NCBI RefSeq assembly: GCF_003586285.1 | Contig: NZ_QUBR01000002.1 | Location: forward strand, 806,001 to 870,000 | DNA: 64,000 nt | Direction of reading: 5' to 3' | Origin: Aeromicrobium endophyticum | GTDB lineage: Bacteria; Actinomycetota; Actinomycetes; Propionibacteriales; Nocardioidaceae | Part shown: piece after piece, positions 8,945-18,400 of the stretch | How positions within the stretch are numbered: the first letter of the stretch is position 1 | Layout of the letters: each line of letters starts with the position of its first letter | The notes under the pieces: generated by a model | Seen by the model: the letters and a program-made list of their open reading frames with translations, nothing else | The model's database searches: none | What the model was told of the DNA's origin: nothing | Made by a program: the position numbers and the translations under genes

Positions 8945-9726
8945 CCGAGTCACCCACCACGACGTCCGAGCACGACAAGCACGTCGCCAACGCCGAGGGT
9001 GCGGTGCTGAGGGCCGACAACCTGATCGCGGGCTACCTGCCCGGCGTCAACATCCTCAACGGCGCTGATCTGTACTGCCAGCCCGGCGAGCTCGTCGGCA
9101 TCATCGGACCCAACGGCGCGGGCAAGTCGACGCTGCTGAAGGCGCTGTTCGGCCTGGTCAAGATCCACGAGGGCTCCGTGAGCCTCAAGGGCGGCGACAT
9201 CACCAACCAGCGCGCCGACCAGCTCGTCACCAAGGGCATCGGCTTCGTGCCGCAGACCGAGAACGTGTTCCCGAGCCTGACGATCGAGGAGAACCTCGAG
9301 ATGGGCTGCTACCAGGAGCCCAAGAAGTTCCAGGAGCGGTTCGAGTTCGTCACCGACCTGTTCCCGCGGCTCGGCGAGCGTCGCAAGCAGCGGGCCGGAC
9401 AGCTGTCGGGCGGTGAGCGTCAGATGGTCGCGATGGGCCGCGCGCTCATGATGGACCCGTCGGTGCTGCTGCTCGACGAGCCGTCCGCGGGCCTGTCCCC
9501 CGTGCTGCAGGACGAGGTGTTCGTGCAGACACGCAACATCAACAAGGCCGGCGTCTCGGTCATCATGGTCGAGCAGAACGCTCGTCGCTGCCTGCAGATC
9601 TGCGACCGCGGATACGTGCTCGACCACGGCACCACTGCCTACTCCGGCACGGGCAAGTCGCTGTCGAACGACCCCCGCGTCATCGAGCTCTACCTGGGCA
9701 CCCTCGGCCAGAACACCGACGACTGA
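8941..9726 (+). CDS. livF: LivF-type ABC importer ATPase
   Basis: 261 residues. Walker A GPNGAGKS is at 56-63, the signature LSGGERQ near 155, Walker B VLLLDEPSAGLSP and the switch histidine region MVEQNARRCL. The 'EPSAGLSP' D-loop and the QN in place of the usual H-D are characteristic of LivF. The ATG overlaps the livG stop (ATGA) and follows a GGAGG inside the livG end, so it is translationally coupled. It is the last gene of the operon, followed after 13 bases by a strong hairpin. A longer reading frame continues upstream inside livG but has no ribosome site. Confidence 0.92.
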   Translation: MTESPTTTSEHDKHVANAEGAVLRADNLIAGYLPGVNILNGADLYCQPGELVGIIGPNGAGKSTLLKALFGLVKIHEGSVSLKGGDITNQRADQLVTKGIGFVPQTENVFPSLTIEENLEMGCYQEPKKFQERFEFVTDLFPRLGERRKQRAGQLSGGERQMVAMGRALMMDPSVLLLDEPSAGLSPVLQDEVFVQTRNINKAGVSVIMVEQNARRCLQICDRGYVLDHGTTAYSGTGKSLSNDPRVIELYLGTLGQNTDD

Positions 9727-9739
9727 CCCGCGACCCACC

Positions 9740-9776
9740 ACGAAGGCCCGGCCCCCATGGGGTGCCGGGCCTTCGT
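9740..9776. terminator. Hairpin terminator after livF
   Basis: A perfect 13-bp stem (ACGAAGGCCCGGC and its complement) closes an 11-base loop directly after the livF stop. There is no long T run, as is common for terminators in high-GC actinobacteria. It probably ends the livHMGF transcript. Confidence 0.75.
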
Positions 9777-9894
9777 CCGTCCAGGCACAGCTCCTGGACG
9801 GACAGTTCTTTCTGCGTTCGCGTAGCCCTGGCAGCGCGAGCGCAGACAGATCCGTCCCCGCCCGCCGCGCCACAGCGACGATGGAGGCATGCAG

Positions 9895-9926
9895 AAGGGC
9901 CCCGGTGCCGAAGCACCGGGGCCCTT
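9895..9926. terminator. Hairpin terminator between convergent livF and livJ
   Basis: A perfect 14-bp stem (AAGGGCCCCGGTGC and its complement) closes a CGAA loop. It lies 37 bases beyond the livJ stop on the minus strand, so it should terminate livJ and back up the livF terminator from the other side. Confidence 0.75.
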
Positions 9927-9962
9927 GCGAGTCAGCTGATCAGCGTCAGCGTCATCGGTGGA

Positions 9963-11252
9963 TCAGATCTTGCCGGCGATGTACTTGACCGGCTTGATCT
10001 TGTTCTTGCTGTCGTACTGGTAGATGCCGATCGAGGCGGCCGTCGGGCTGCCCGTCTTGCCCAGCTCGATCGGACCCGAGACGCCGTCGTAGTCGATGTC
10101 GGCCTTCGGGTCGTCCTTCAGCAGCGCAGCGCACGCCTCGAACGAGTCGCACTTCTCGCCGCCCTCGGTGACGCTCGGCAGCGCCTTGGCGATCGCCGCA
10201 CCCGAGTCGTCGCCGGCCACGATGGCGGCCAGGGCCGACGTCACGGTCGCGTCGTACGACTCAGCGGAGTACGAGTAGTCCTTCAGGTCGGGGTTGACCG
10301 TGGCCAGCCGATCCTTGAAGTCCTGCGCGGCCTCGGCACCGGGGATGGTGCCCTTGGTGCCCTCGAGCGTGCCGTCGGGCAGCGTCGCAGCGTCGCCCTT
10401 GCCGTAGTTGGCGGTGTTGCCGTCGACGAAGTACGTCGGGACGTTCTTCGGGCCGACACCGGCCTGGATCAGCTTCGGGACGATCGTGGTGGTCTCCTCG
10501 AAGGCCACGAGCACGACGGCGTCGGGCTTGGAGTCGGCGACCTCGGTGATCTGGCTGTCGCCCGGGCCCGTCTTCTCGCTGTAGAGGACGTTGGCGGCCA
10601 CGGTCGAACCGGCGTTCTTGAGGTTCTTGGAGATCTCCTTGGCCAGCGTCTCACCGTACGCGTCCTGACGAGCCAGGATCGCGACGTTCTGGCGTCCGTC
10701 CTCGATCAGCAGGTTGGCCAGCACGGCACCCTGGAGGATGTCGGACGGCGCGGTGCGGAAGTACAGGTCGGGCTTGGAGAAGTCACCGTTGTCGAAGTCG
10801 GTCGACGTGTTGGCCGGCGAGTACATGACGACGCCCGCCGACATGATCTTGTCGACGACGGTCTTGGAGACGCCCGACGAGGCAGCACCGACGATGACGT
10901 CGGCTCCGGCCTTGAGCAGCTTGTCGGTCTCGGCCGGGGCGATGCCCGAGTCGGTGTCGCCGGAGTCGGCCTTGACGCCGACGACGTCCTTGCCGTTGAC
11001 GCCGCCAGCGGCGTTGATGTCCTTGATGGCCAGGTCGACGCCCGCGAACTCCGGGGGACCGAGGAAGGCCAGGCTTCCGGTCTGCGGGAGGAGGGTGCCG
11101 ATCGTCAGGGTGCCGTCGCCCTTGGCGGCCGCGGGGGCAGCCTTGGTCTCGTCGGAGCTTCCTTCGCTGTCGCTGCTACCGCAGGCAGCGAGCACGAGCG
11201 CGCTGGCCGCTGCCACGGCAGCGAGGCGAATCGTTGTGGTACTGCGTTTCAT
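9963..11252 (-). CDS. livJ: Amino-acid-type ABC substrate-binding lipoprotein
   Basis: 429 residues. A signal peptide ends in the lipobox LAAC, so the protein should be anchored to the outer face of the membrane. The mature part is a two-lobed Peripla_BP_6 protein (type I fold): LTIGTLLPQTGSLAFLG near the start, AAPVVIVGAASSG-like hinge strands, and VVLVAFEETTTIVPKL in the second lobe. It is the likely receptor for LivHMGF, although it is transcribed towards that operon rather than as its first gene. ATG at 11252 (GGAGG four bases upstream) is preferred to the TTG codon immediately before it. Confidence 0.9.
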   Translation of the reverse strand: MKRSTTTIRLAAVAAASALVLAACGSSDSEGSSDETKAAPAAAKGDGTLTIGTLLPQTGSLAFLGPPEFAGVDLAIKDINAAGGVNGKDVVGVKADSGDTDSGIAPAETDKLLKAGADVIVGAASSGVSKTVVDKIMSAGVVMYSPANTSTDFDNGDFSKPDLYFRTAPSDILQGAVLANLLIEDGRQNVAILARQDAYGETLAKEISKNLKNAGSTVAANVLYSEKTGPGDSQITEVADSKPDAVVLVAFEETTTIVPKLIQAGVGPKNVPTYFVDGNTANYGKGDAATLPDGTLEGTKGTIPGAEAAQDFKDRLATVNPDLKDYSYSAESYDATVTSALAAIVAGDDSGAAIAKALPSVTEGGEKCDSFEACAALLKDDPKADIDYDGVSGPIELGKTGSPTAASIGIYQYDSKNKIKPVKYIAGKI

Positions 11253-11311
11253 CAATCCTCCGGATAGGTAGAAAGCCCGTGGCCGCGCCAGGGAGCCTGT
11301 ACGTATGCATG

Positions 11312-11343
11312 AACCTAGTTGTTCACCGGGTCATTTGCGTCAA
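11312..11343 (-). promoter_or_regulatory. Possible livJ promoter
   Basis: On the minus strand TTGACG (11338-11343) precedes a CTAGGTT stretch (TAGGTT at 11312-11317). The spacing is 18-20 bases depending on the hexamer chosen, longer than ideal. A start near 11305 would leave a leader of about 50 nt carrying GGAGG. Confidence 0.25.
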
Positions 11344-11410
11344 GGTTGTGTGAGCCCGCCGTTAAGTAGCCAATTTGTAACCGAGCCCGCGGAACGCCTG
11401 TCGTGGCTGG

Positions 11411-12034
11411 CTACTCGGCTGTCGTGCCCAGCTCCGGGCCGTGGTCGATGACACCCTGTGCCACCTGCAGCATCGACAGACGCAGGTCCATGGCGGTGCG
11501 CTGGATCCAGCGGAACGCGTCGGGCTCGCTGAGGCCGAGCGATGCCTGCAGCAGCCCCTTGGCCCGCTCGATCGCCTTGCGGGTGGCGAGCTGCTCGGTG
11601 AGGTCGCCGACCTCGTGCTCGAGCGCGGCGATCTCGGCGAAGCGGCTACGAGCCATCTCGATGGCGGGCACGAGGTCGGACTTGGTGAACGGCTTGACCA
11701 GGTAGGCCATGGCCCCGGACTGACGGGCCCGCTCGACCAGGTCGCGCTGGCTGAACGCCGTCAGCATGACGACGGGGGCGATGCGCTCGTGGGCGATCTG
11801 AGCCGCGGCGGCGATGCCGTCGAGCTTGGGCATCTTGACGTCCATGACGACCAGGTCGGGACGCAGCTGCGTCGCCAGGGCGACGGCCTGCTCACCGTCG
11901 CCGGCCTGCCCGACGACGTCGTAGCCCTCTTCGGCGAGCATCTCGGCCAGGTCGAGCCGGATCAGCGCCTCGTCCTCGGCGATGACGACGCGGGGAGCCG
12001 GCGATGGAGCCGATGGCTGGTTCAGGTCGTTCAC
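11411..12034 (-). CDS. pdtaR: ANTAR-domain response regulator (PdtaR-like)
   Basis: 207 residues. A receiver domain (about 14-130) has the acidic pair ED at 20-21, the phospho-acceptor Asp65 in VVMDVKMPKLDG, the Thr of MLTAFSQ and the Lys of YLVKPFT. A C-terminal ANTAR domain (about 145-203) follows: three helices with RKAIERAKGLLQ, the Ala and aromatic positions of an RNA-binding antiterminator. It matches mycobacterial Rv1626/PdtaR in layout and in its place between polA and pyk. ANTAR regulators bind tandem RNA hairpins and prevent termination. The partner kinase PdtaS is not in the window. GTG at 12034 follows a TATAAC box, so the start is leaderless. Confidence 0.88.
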   Translation of the reverse strand: MNDLNQPSAPSPAPRVVIAEDEALIRLDLAEMLAEEGYDVVGQAGDGEQAVALATQLRPDLVVMDVKMPKLDGIAAAAQIAHERIAPVVMLTAFSQRDLVERARQSGAMAYLVKPFTKSDLVPAIEMARSRFAEIAALEHEVGDLTEQLATRKAIERAKGLLQASLGLSEPDAFRWIQRTAMDLRLSMLQVAQGVIDHGPELGTTAE

Positions 12035-12042
12035 ATGAGAAG

Positions 12043-12048
12043 GTTATA
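12043..12048 (-). promoter_or_regulatory. -10 box of the pdtaR promoter
   Basis: TATAAC on the minus strand lies eight bases before the GTG at 12034, which predicts a leader of at most one or two bases. Confidence 0.45.
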
Positions 12049-12066
12049 CGGCCTCGAACGAGGCGA

Positions 12067-12149
12067 GCCGAGTTGGCGGAATGGTAGACGCGACGGTCTC
12101 AAAAACCGTTGTCCGAAAGGGCGTGCGGGTTCGAGTCCCGCACTCGGCA
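12067..12149 (+). tRNA. tRNA-Leu (anticodon CAA)
   Basis: The acceptor arms GCCGAGT (12067-12073) and ACTCGGC (12142-12148) pair perfectly, followed by discriminator A. The anticodon loop CTCAAAA gives anticodon CAA, which reads UUG. The long variable arm (GTCCGAAAGGGC region) makes it a class II tRNA, as expected for Leu. The T arm is GCGGGTTCGAGTCCCGC. No CCA is encoded. Confidence 0.95.
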
Positions 12150-12199
12150 CGGGTACGCAACCGAAGGACCGGGCAGGCACCAGAAGCTCGAGTCTCGGA

Positions 12200-12229
12200 G
12201 CACCGACGCCGTCCTCGGCGTCGTCGTGC
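12200..12229. terminator. Hairpin between tRNA-Leu and pyk
   Basis: CGACGCCG-TCCT-CGGCGTCG (12204-12223) is a perfect 8-bp stem, and flanking GCAC/GTGC extend it around a small bulge. It sits between the convergent tRNA-Leu and pyk and could terminate either transcript. Confidence 0.45.
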
Positions 12230-12315
12230 CGACTCGTCGGCAAGGGTGGCGATCAGGCTCGCTCGACCCACGGCGTCCGCAGGGCCAGCGTCTGCTCACC
12301 CTGCGGACGTGACCC

Positions 12316-13767
12316 TCAGACCTCGACGTCGTCGTAGCCCGGCACGACCTTGTTGATCGCGTCGCCCATGTTGTGGATGCGCAGCGCGTTGGTCGAGCCG
12401 GGGATGCCGGGGGGGCTCCCGGCCACGATGACGACCTGCTGGCCCTCGGTGCAGCGCTCGATCTCGAGCAGCGCACGATCGACCTGCAGCACCATGTCGT
12501 CGGTGTGCTTGACCTCCGGAACGGTGAACGTCTCGATGCCCCAGCTGAGCGCGAGCTGGTTGCGCACCAGCGGGTCGGGGGTGAACGCGATGACGGGCAC
12601 GCGCGAGCGGTAGCGCGTCATGCGACGGGCGGAGTCGCCGCTCGTGGTGAAGGCGACGACGTAGCGCGCGTCGACCGACTCGGCGACCTCGGAGGCGGCG
12701 CGGCAGATGATGCCGCTCTTGGTGCGCGCCTTCCAGGTGAAGGCGGCCATGCGGGGCAGTCCGTGGTCCTCGGTGGACTCGACGATGCGGGCCATCGTGT
12801 GGACCGTGTGGATGGGGTACTCCCCCACGCTGGTCTCGCCGGAGAGCATGACGGCGTCGGCGCCGTCGAGGACGGCGTTGGCCACGTCGGAGGCCTCGGC
12901 GCGGGTGGGACGCGGCGCCGAGATCATCGACTCCAGCATCTGGGTCGCGACGATGACGGGCTTGGCATTGCGGCGCGCCTTCTCGACGATGAGCTTCTGG
13001 ACGATCGGCACGTCCTCGAGCGGCAGCTCGACGCCGAGGTCACCGCGAGCGACCATGACGCCGTCGAAGGCGTCCATGATGCCGTCGAGGTTGTCGACGG
13101 CCTGCGGCTTCTCGATCTTGGCGATGACGGGACGGAGGATGCCTTCCTCGTCCATGATCTTGCGGACGTCGTCGTAGTCGTCGGCGGAGCGCACGAACGA
13201 CAGCGCGATGAAGTCGACGCCGAGGCGCAGCGCGAACCGCAGGTCGTCGATGTCCTTCTCGCTCATCGCGGGCACGCTGACCATGACGCCGGGCAGGTTG
13301 ATGCCCTTGTTGTTGCTGATGGTGCCGCTGGTCTCGACCAGGCAGGTCACGTCGGTGTCGGTGACCTCGGTGGCGCGGAAGCGCATGCGACCGTCGTCGA
13401 TGAGGATCTCGTCGCCGGGGCTGACGTCGCCCGGCAGGCCCTTGTACGTGGTGGAGCAGCGGTGCTGGTCGCCCTGGATGTCGTCGATCGTGATGGTGAA
13501 CGTCGCTCCGGCCTCGAGCTGGACCGGTCCGTCGGCGAAGCGTCCGAGGCGGATCTTCGGCCCCTGCAGGTCGGCGAGGGTCGCGATGGCCTTGCCGGTG
13601 GTCTCGGCAGCCTCACGCACCCACGCGTAGTTCTGCTCGTGGTCGGACTGGTCGCCGTGGCTCATGTTGAGACGCGCCACGTCCATGCCGGCCTCGGCCA
13701 GCTTGAGGATCTTGTAGGCGTTTCCGACGGCGGGACCCAGGGTGCAGACGATCTTTGCTCTTCTCAC
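12316..13767 (-). CDS. pyk: Pyruvate kinase
   Basis: 483 residues. It converts phosphoenolpyruvate and ADP to pyruvate and ATP. The order is canonical: the N-terminal barrel start RRAKIVCTLGPAVG and MDVARLNMSHGD, the lid B domain (about 70-165), the Mg/PEP site VMVARGDLGVELP preceded by VIAKIEKPQAVDN, the KPVIVATQMLESMI signature, and the C-terminal allosteric domain with AFTTSGDSARR. GTG at 13767 follows TAGGGT by six bases (leaderless). Upstream lies a 110-bp nested inverted repeat that may separate it from gltBD. Confidence 0.95.
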   Translation of the reverse strand: MRRAKIVCTLGPAVGNAYKILKLAEAGMDVARLNMSHGDQSDHEQNYAWVREAAETTGKAIATLADLQGPKIRLGRFADGPVQLEAGATFTITIDDIQGDQHRCSTTYKGLPGDVSPGDEILIDDGRMRFRATEVTDTDVTCLVETSGTISNNKGINLPGVMVSVPAMSEKDIDDLRFALRLGVDFIALSFVRSADDYDDVRKIMDEEGILRPVIAKIEKPQAVDNLDGIMDAFDGVMVARGDLGVELPLEDVPIVQKLIVEKARRNAKPVIVATQMLESMISAPRPTRAEASDVANAVLDGADAVMLSGETSVGEYPIHTVHTMARIVESTEDHGLPRMAAFTWKARTKSGIICRAASEVAESVDARYVVAFTTSGDSARRMTRYRSRVPVIAFTPDPLVRNQLALSWGIETFTVPEVKHTDDMVLQVDRALLEIERCTEGQQVVIVAGSPPGIPGSTNALRIHNMGDAINKVVPGYDDVEV

Positions 13768-13773
13768 GTCCCC

Positions 13774-13779
13774 ACCCTA
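13774..13779 (-). promoter_or_regulatory. -10 box of the pyk promoter
   Basis: TAGGGT on the minus strand lies six bases before the GTG start of pyk, so the mRNA should begin at the start codon. Confidence 0.45.
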
Positions 13780-13842
13780 GGCGGCGGGGACGGTTACCCG
13801 CGAGTCATTTTTGTCGTTTCACACAACAAATTCATGAACAGT

Positions 13843-13952
13843 CGGTTTACCACGCCGGCAAGGGAGGCCTGCTCCGGGCGCGGGAGACTTTCCGCGCCCG
13901 GAGCAGGCTTGCCCCGCCCGGAAGACGTATGCCCTGCCGGCGTGGTAAACCG
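13843..13952. repeat. Nested inverted repeat (MITE- or cruciform-like)
   Basis: Two perfect inverted repeats are nested. The outer arms CGGTTTACCACGCCGGCA (13843-13860) and their exact complement (13935-13952) are 18 bp. The inner arms GCCTGCTCCGGGCGCGG (13867-13883) and their complement (13892-13908) are 17 bp and close an 8-base loop. Outside the outer arms I see no clear target-site duplication, and no transposase lies nearby. The element fills most of the 198-bp gap between the gltD stop and the pyk start, so it could end the gltBD transcript, attenuate read-through into pyk, or be a small mobile relic. Confidence 0.85.
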
Positions 13953-13965
13953 TTGCGTGCTGACG

Positions 13966-15432
13966 TCAGACCGTGAGGGGGCGTGCCGTCGGCGGGATGG
14001 GCGCGGGCAGCGTGGTCGAGCCCGACAGGTAGGCGTCGACGCCCGCCGCGGCCGAGCGTCCCTCGGCGATCGCCCAGACGATCAGGGACTGACCGCGTCC
14101 CACGTCGCCGGCCACGAACACGCCGTCGACGCTCGACATGTACGACTTGTCGCGCTTGACGTTGCCGCGCTCGTCGAGCTCGACACCGAGCTGGTCGACC
14201 AGGCCCTCGGTCTGCGGGCCCGTGAAGCCCATCGCGAACAGCACGAGCTGCGCCGGCAGGTCCTTCTCGGTGCCGGGCACCTCGGTGAGCTTGCCGTCGA
14301 CGAACTCGACCTCGACGAGACGCAGGGCGCTCACGTTGCCCTCGTCGTCGCCGACGAACTCCTTCGTCGAGACCGAGTAGACGCGCTCCCCCGCCTCTTC
14401 GTGGGCCGACGACACGCGGTACGTCATGGGGTACGTCGGCCACGGCTGGTGGCCGGGACGCTCGGTGCCGGGGTTGGGCATGATCTCCAGCTGCGTGATG
14501 GAGCGGGCGCCCTGGCGCACCGACGTGCCGAGGCAGTCGGCGCCGGTGTCGCCGCCGCCGATGATGACGACGTCCTTGTCGGTGGCCAGGATCTGGCCCT
14601 CGACCTCTTCGCCGAGCGCCACCCGGTTGGCCTGGGGCAGGAACTCCATGGCCTGGTGGATGCCGGCGAGCTCGCGGCCGGGCGCCGGCAGGTCACGACG
14701 GACCGTGGCGCCGATCGCGAGCACGACCGCGTCGTAGCGGTCGCGCAGCTGCGAGCCGGTCAGCGTGTCGCCGACCTGCACACCGGTGCGGAACACCGTG
14801 CCCTCGCGCTCCATCTGCTCGATGCGGCGCTCGACCTGGATCTTCTCCATCTTGAACTCGGGGATGCCGTAGCGCAGCAGCCCACCGGGCTTGTCGTCGC
14901 GCTCGTACACCGCGACGGTGTGCCCGGCCCGCGTGAGCTGCTGGGCCGTGGCCAGACCCGCAGGACCCGAGCCGACGACCGCGACGGTCTTGCCCGTGAG
15001 CCACTCGGGCGGCTCGGGACGCACGCGGCGGTCGTCCCAGGCCTTGTCGATGATCGAGACCTCGACGTTCTTGATCGTCACCGCGTCGCGGTTGATGCCG
15101 ACGACGCAGGCGGTCTCGCAGGGCGCGGGGCACAGGCGACCCGTGAACTCCGGGAAGTTGTTGGTCGCGTGCAGACGGTCGAGCGCCTCGTCCCAGTCGT
15201 CGCGCCAGACCAGGTCGTTCCACTCCGGGATCAGGTTGCCCAGGGGGCAGCCGTTGTGGCAGAACGGGATGCCGCAGTCCATGCACCGACCGGCCTGCTC
15301 GGTGATGATCGGCAGCAGCGCCCGGCCGGGCCCACCGGGGTAGACCTCGTTCCAGTCGTTGACGCGCTCCTCGACCGGACGCCGATCGGCGACCTGGCGG
15401 GGCGTGTTGATGAAACCTCTGGGATCAGCCAC
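13966..15432 (-). CDS. gltD: Glutamate synthase small subunit
   Basis: 488 residues. The beta subunit supplies NADPH electrons to GltB. The N-terminal iron-sulphur region has [17 protein letters not shown] (about residues 47-63) and later [10 protein letters not shown]. The FAD-binding Rossmann motif [17 protein letters not shown] lies near 150, and the NADPH-binding motif [16 protein letters not shown] near 295. GTG at 15432 overlaps the gltB end by eight bases and follows GGAGG inside gltB, so the two subunits are translationally coupled. Confidence 0.95.
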   Translation of the reverse strand: MADPRGFINTPRQVADRRPVEERVNDWNEVYPGGPGRALLPIITEQAGRCMDCGIPFCHNGCPLGNLIPEWNDLVWRDDWDEALDRLHATNNFPEFTGRLCPAPCETACVVGINRDAVTIKNVEVSIIDKAWDDRRVRPEPPEWLTGKTVAVVGSGPAGLATAQQLTRAGHTVAVYERDDKPGGLLRYGIPEFKMEKIQVERRIEQMEREGTVFRTGVQVGDTLTGSQLRDRYDAVVLAIGATVRRDLPAPGRELAGIHQAMEFLPQANRVALGEEVEGQILATDKDVVIIGGGDTGADCLGTSVRQGARSITQLEIMPNPGTERPGHQPWPTYPMTYRVSSAHEEAGERVYSVSTKEFVGDDEGNVSALRLVEVEFVDGKLTEVPGTEKDLPAQLVLFAMGFTGPQTEGLVDQLGVELDERGNVKRDKSYMSSVDGVFVAGDVGRGQSLIVWAIAEGRSAAAGVDAYLSGSTTLPAPIPPTARPLTV

Positions 15433-18400
15433 GAGCGGCCACCTCCATCATGCGAGCTGTGGTGTCTTCTTCGGACAGGCCTTCGGCCTCTGCGGCATCA
15501 CGCGCCTCGAGCACGAGCCGGTAGTTGACCGGCATGATCTCGGTGAAACGGGTCAGCGACTGCTCCCAGTGCGAGAGGAGCTGCTCGGCCACGGCGGACC
15601 CGGTCTCCTCCAGGTGCTTTCGCACCAACCGCTCGAGCTCGGTCGCCGCGGCGTCGGGCACCGGTCGAAGCTCGACCATGTCCGGGTTGACCAGCGACTC
15701 GTCGAGGTCGAGGACGTACGCGGAACCGCCACTCATGCCGGCCGCGACGTTGCGGCCGGTGGCACCGAGGATCACGACGCGTCCGCCGGTCATGTACTCG
15801 AGCGCGTGGTCGCCCACGCCTTCGACGACGGCACTGGCACCGGAGTTGCGGACGCAGAAGCGCTCGCCCACGCGTCCGCGCAGGAAGATCTCTCCCCCGG
15901 TCGCGCCGAAGCCGATGACGTTGCCGGCCACGATGTGCGCCTCGGCCGTGAACTGGGCGTCGCGCGGCGGACGGACGATGATGCGCCCGCCCGACAGGCC
16001 CTTGCCGACGTAGTCGTTGCCGTCGCCCTCGAGCCGCAGCGTGATGCCCCTGGGCACGAAGGCGCCGAACGACTGGCCTGCCGAGCCGAGGAACGTCAGG
16101 TCGATCGTGTTCTCGGGCAGTCCCTCGCCGCGGTAGCGCTTCGTGACCTCGTGGCCGAGCATCGTGCCGACCGTGCGGTTGACGTTGCGGATCGCGACCT
16201 GCGCCCGCACCGGCTCACCGCGCTCGAGGGCGTCGGCGCTGAGCTCGATGAGCTCGTTGTCGAGCGCCCTGTCGAGGCTGTGATCCTGCGTCGTGGTGTT
16301 GTGCAGCGCAGCACCCTCGGGCAGCTCGGGCACGTAGAGGATCGGCGACAGGTCGAGACCGTCGGCCTTCCAGTGGTCGACCGCCTTGTCGATGTCGATG
16401 ACCTCGGCGTGACCGACGGCCTCCTCGATCGACCGGAAGCCGAGGCTCGCGAGGTACTCGCGCACCTCCTGGGCGATGTACGTGAAGAAGTTGACGACGT
16501 ACTCGGCCTTGCCGGAGTACTTCTCGCGCAGCGTCCGGTTCTGCGTGGCGACGCCCACCGGGCACGTGTCGAGGTGGCAGACCCGCATCATGATGCACCC
16601 GCTGACGACCAGCGGGGCCGTCGCGAAGCCGAACTCCTCGGCGCCCAGCAGTGCGGCGATGATGACGTCGCGGCCGGTCTTGAGCTGGCCGTCGGCCTGG
16701 ACGACGATGCGGTCGCGCAGCCCGTTGATGAGCAGCGTCTGCTGGGTCTCGGCCAGGCCGAGCTCCCACGGTCCGCCGGCGTGCTTGAGCGACGTCAGGG
16801 GCGACGCGCCCGTGCCGCCGTCGTGACCGGAGATCAGCACCACGTCGGCCTTGGCCTTCGAGACGCCCGCCGCGACCGTTCCGACGCCGACCTCGGACAC
16901 GAGCTTGACGTGCACGCGCGCGGACGGGTTGGCGTTCTTGAGGTCGTGGATGAGCTGCTTGAGGTCCTCGATCGAGTAGATGTCGTGGTGCGGCGGGGGC
17001 GAGATGAGGCCGACGCCGGGCGTCGAGTGACGGGTCCTGGCCACCCACGGGTAGACCTTCGGGCCCGGCAGCTGGCCGCCCTCACCCGGCTTGGCACCCT
17101 GCGCCATCTTGATCTGGATGTCGTCGGCGTTGGTCAGGTACTCCGACGTCACGCCGAAGCGTCCCGACGCGACCTGCTTGATCGACGAGCGGCGCTCGGG
17201 GTCGTACAGGCGCTCGGGGTCCTCGCCGCCCTCACCGGTGTTGGACTTGCCGCCGAGGCGGTTCATCGCGATCGCGAGGGTCTCGTGCGCCTCCTGGCTG
17301 ATCGAGCCGTACGACATCGCACCGGTCGAGAAGCGCTTGACGATCTCGGAGACCGGCTCGACCTCGTCGATCGAGATGGCGGGGCGCAGCCCCTCCTTCA
17401 GGCCGAACAGTCCGCGCAGCGTCATGAGGCGCTCGGACTGGTCGTCGATGCGCGACGTGTACTGCTTGAAGATCTCGTACGAGCCCGTGCGGGTCGAGTG
17501 CTGCAGGCGGAAGACCGTCTCGGGGTCGAAGAGGTGCTCGGGGCCCTCGCGACGCCACTGGTACTCGCCGCCGACCTCGAGGTGGCGGCGCGGACCGGCG
17601 ATGCCGCGGGTCGGGTAGGCGCGCTCGTGGCGCGAGCGGACCTCCTGGGCGATGACGTCGAGGCCGACGCCGCCGAGCTTGGACGAGGTGCCGGTGAAGT
17701 AGGCGTCGATGACCTCGTGCGACAGGCCGATCGCCTCGAAGATCTGCGCACCGGTGTACGACGCGACGGTCGAGACGCCGATCTTGCTCATGACCTTCAG
17801 GACGCCCTTGCCCAGCCCGTAGCGGACGTTGCGCAGCGCCTGGGCGGGCCTGACGCCCTCGACGAAGATCTTCTCGCGGGCGAGGTCCTCGGCCGACTCC
17901 AGCACGAGGTACGGGTTGACGGCGGTCGCGCCGTACCCGATCAGCAGAGCGACGTGGTGGACCTCGCGGACGTCGCCGGCCTCGATGATGAGCCCGGCCT
18001 GGCTGCGCAGCTTCTCGCGCACCATGTGGTGGTGCACCGCACCCGTCAGCAGCAGCGACGGGATGGGGGCCAGGTCGGCGTTGGAGTGCCGGTCGGACAG
18101 CACGATGATGCGGGCGCCGTCGGCGATGGCGCGCGACACCTCGGCGCAGATCTCGTCGAGCTTGGCGCGCATGGCTTCGCCCCCGCCGTCGACCTCGTAG
18201 AGGCCGCGGACGACGTGCACCGAGAAGCCCGGCATGTCGCCGTCCTTGTTCATGTGCCGGATCTTGGCGAGCTCGTCGTTGTCGAGCACCGGGAACGGCA
18301 GCTGCAGCATGCGGCACGACGCCGGGCTGGGCGCGAGCAGGTTGCGCTCGGGGCCGATCGTGCCGGCCAGCGACGTCACGACCTCCTCGCGGATCGCGTC

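Noticed and set aside
13843..13952. Insertion sequence
   Set aside because: No transposase reading frame fits in 110 bp and no target duplication was found; kept as a possible non-autonomous relic only.
12373..15528. A 1051-codon open frame on the + strand opposite pyk and gltD
   Set aside because: It lies antisense to two clear enzymes. The protein is a low-complexity mix of Ala/Arg/Gly/Asp/Val produced by high-GC codon bias, and it crosses the nested inverted repeat.
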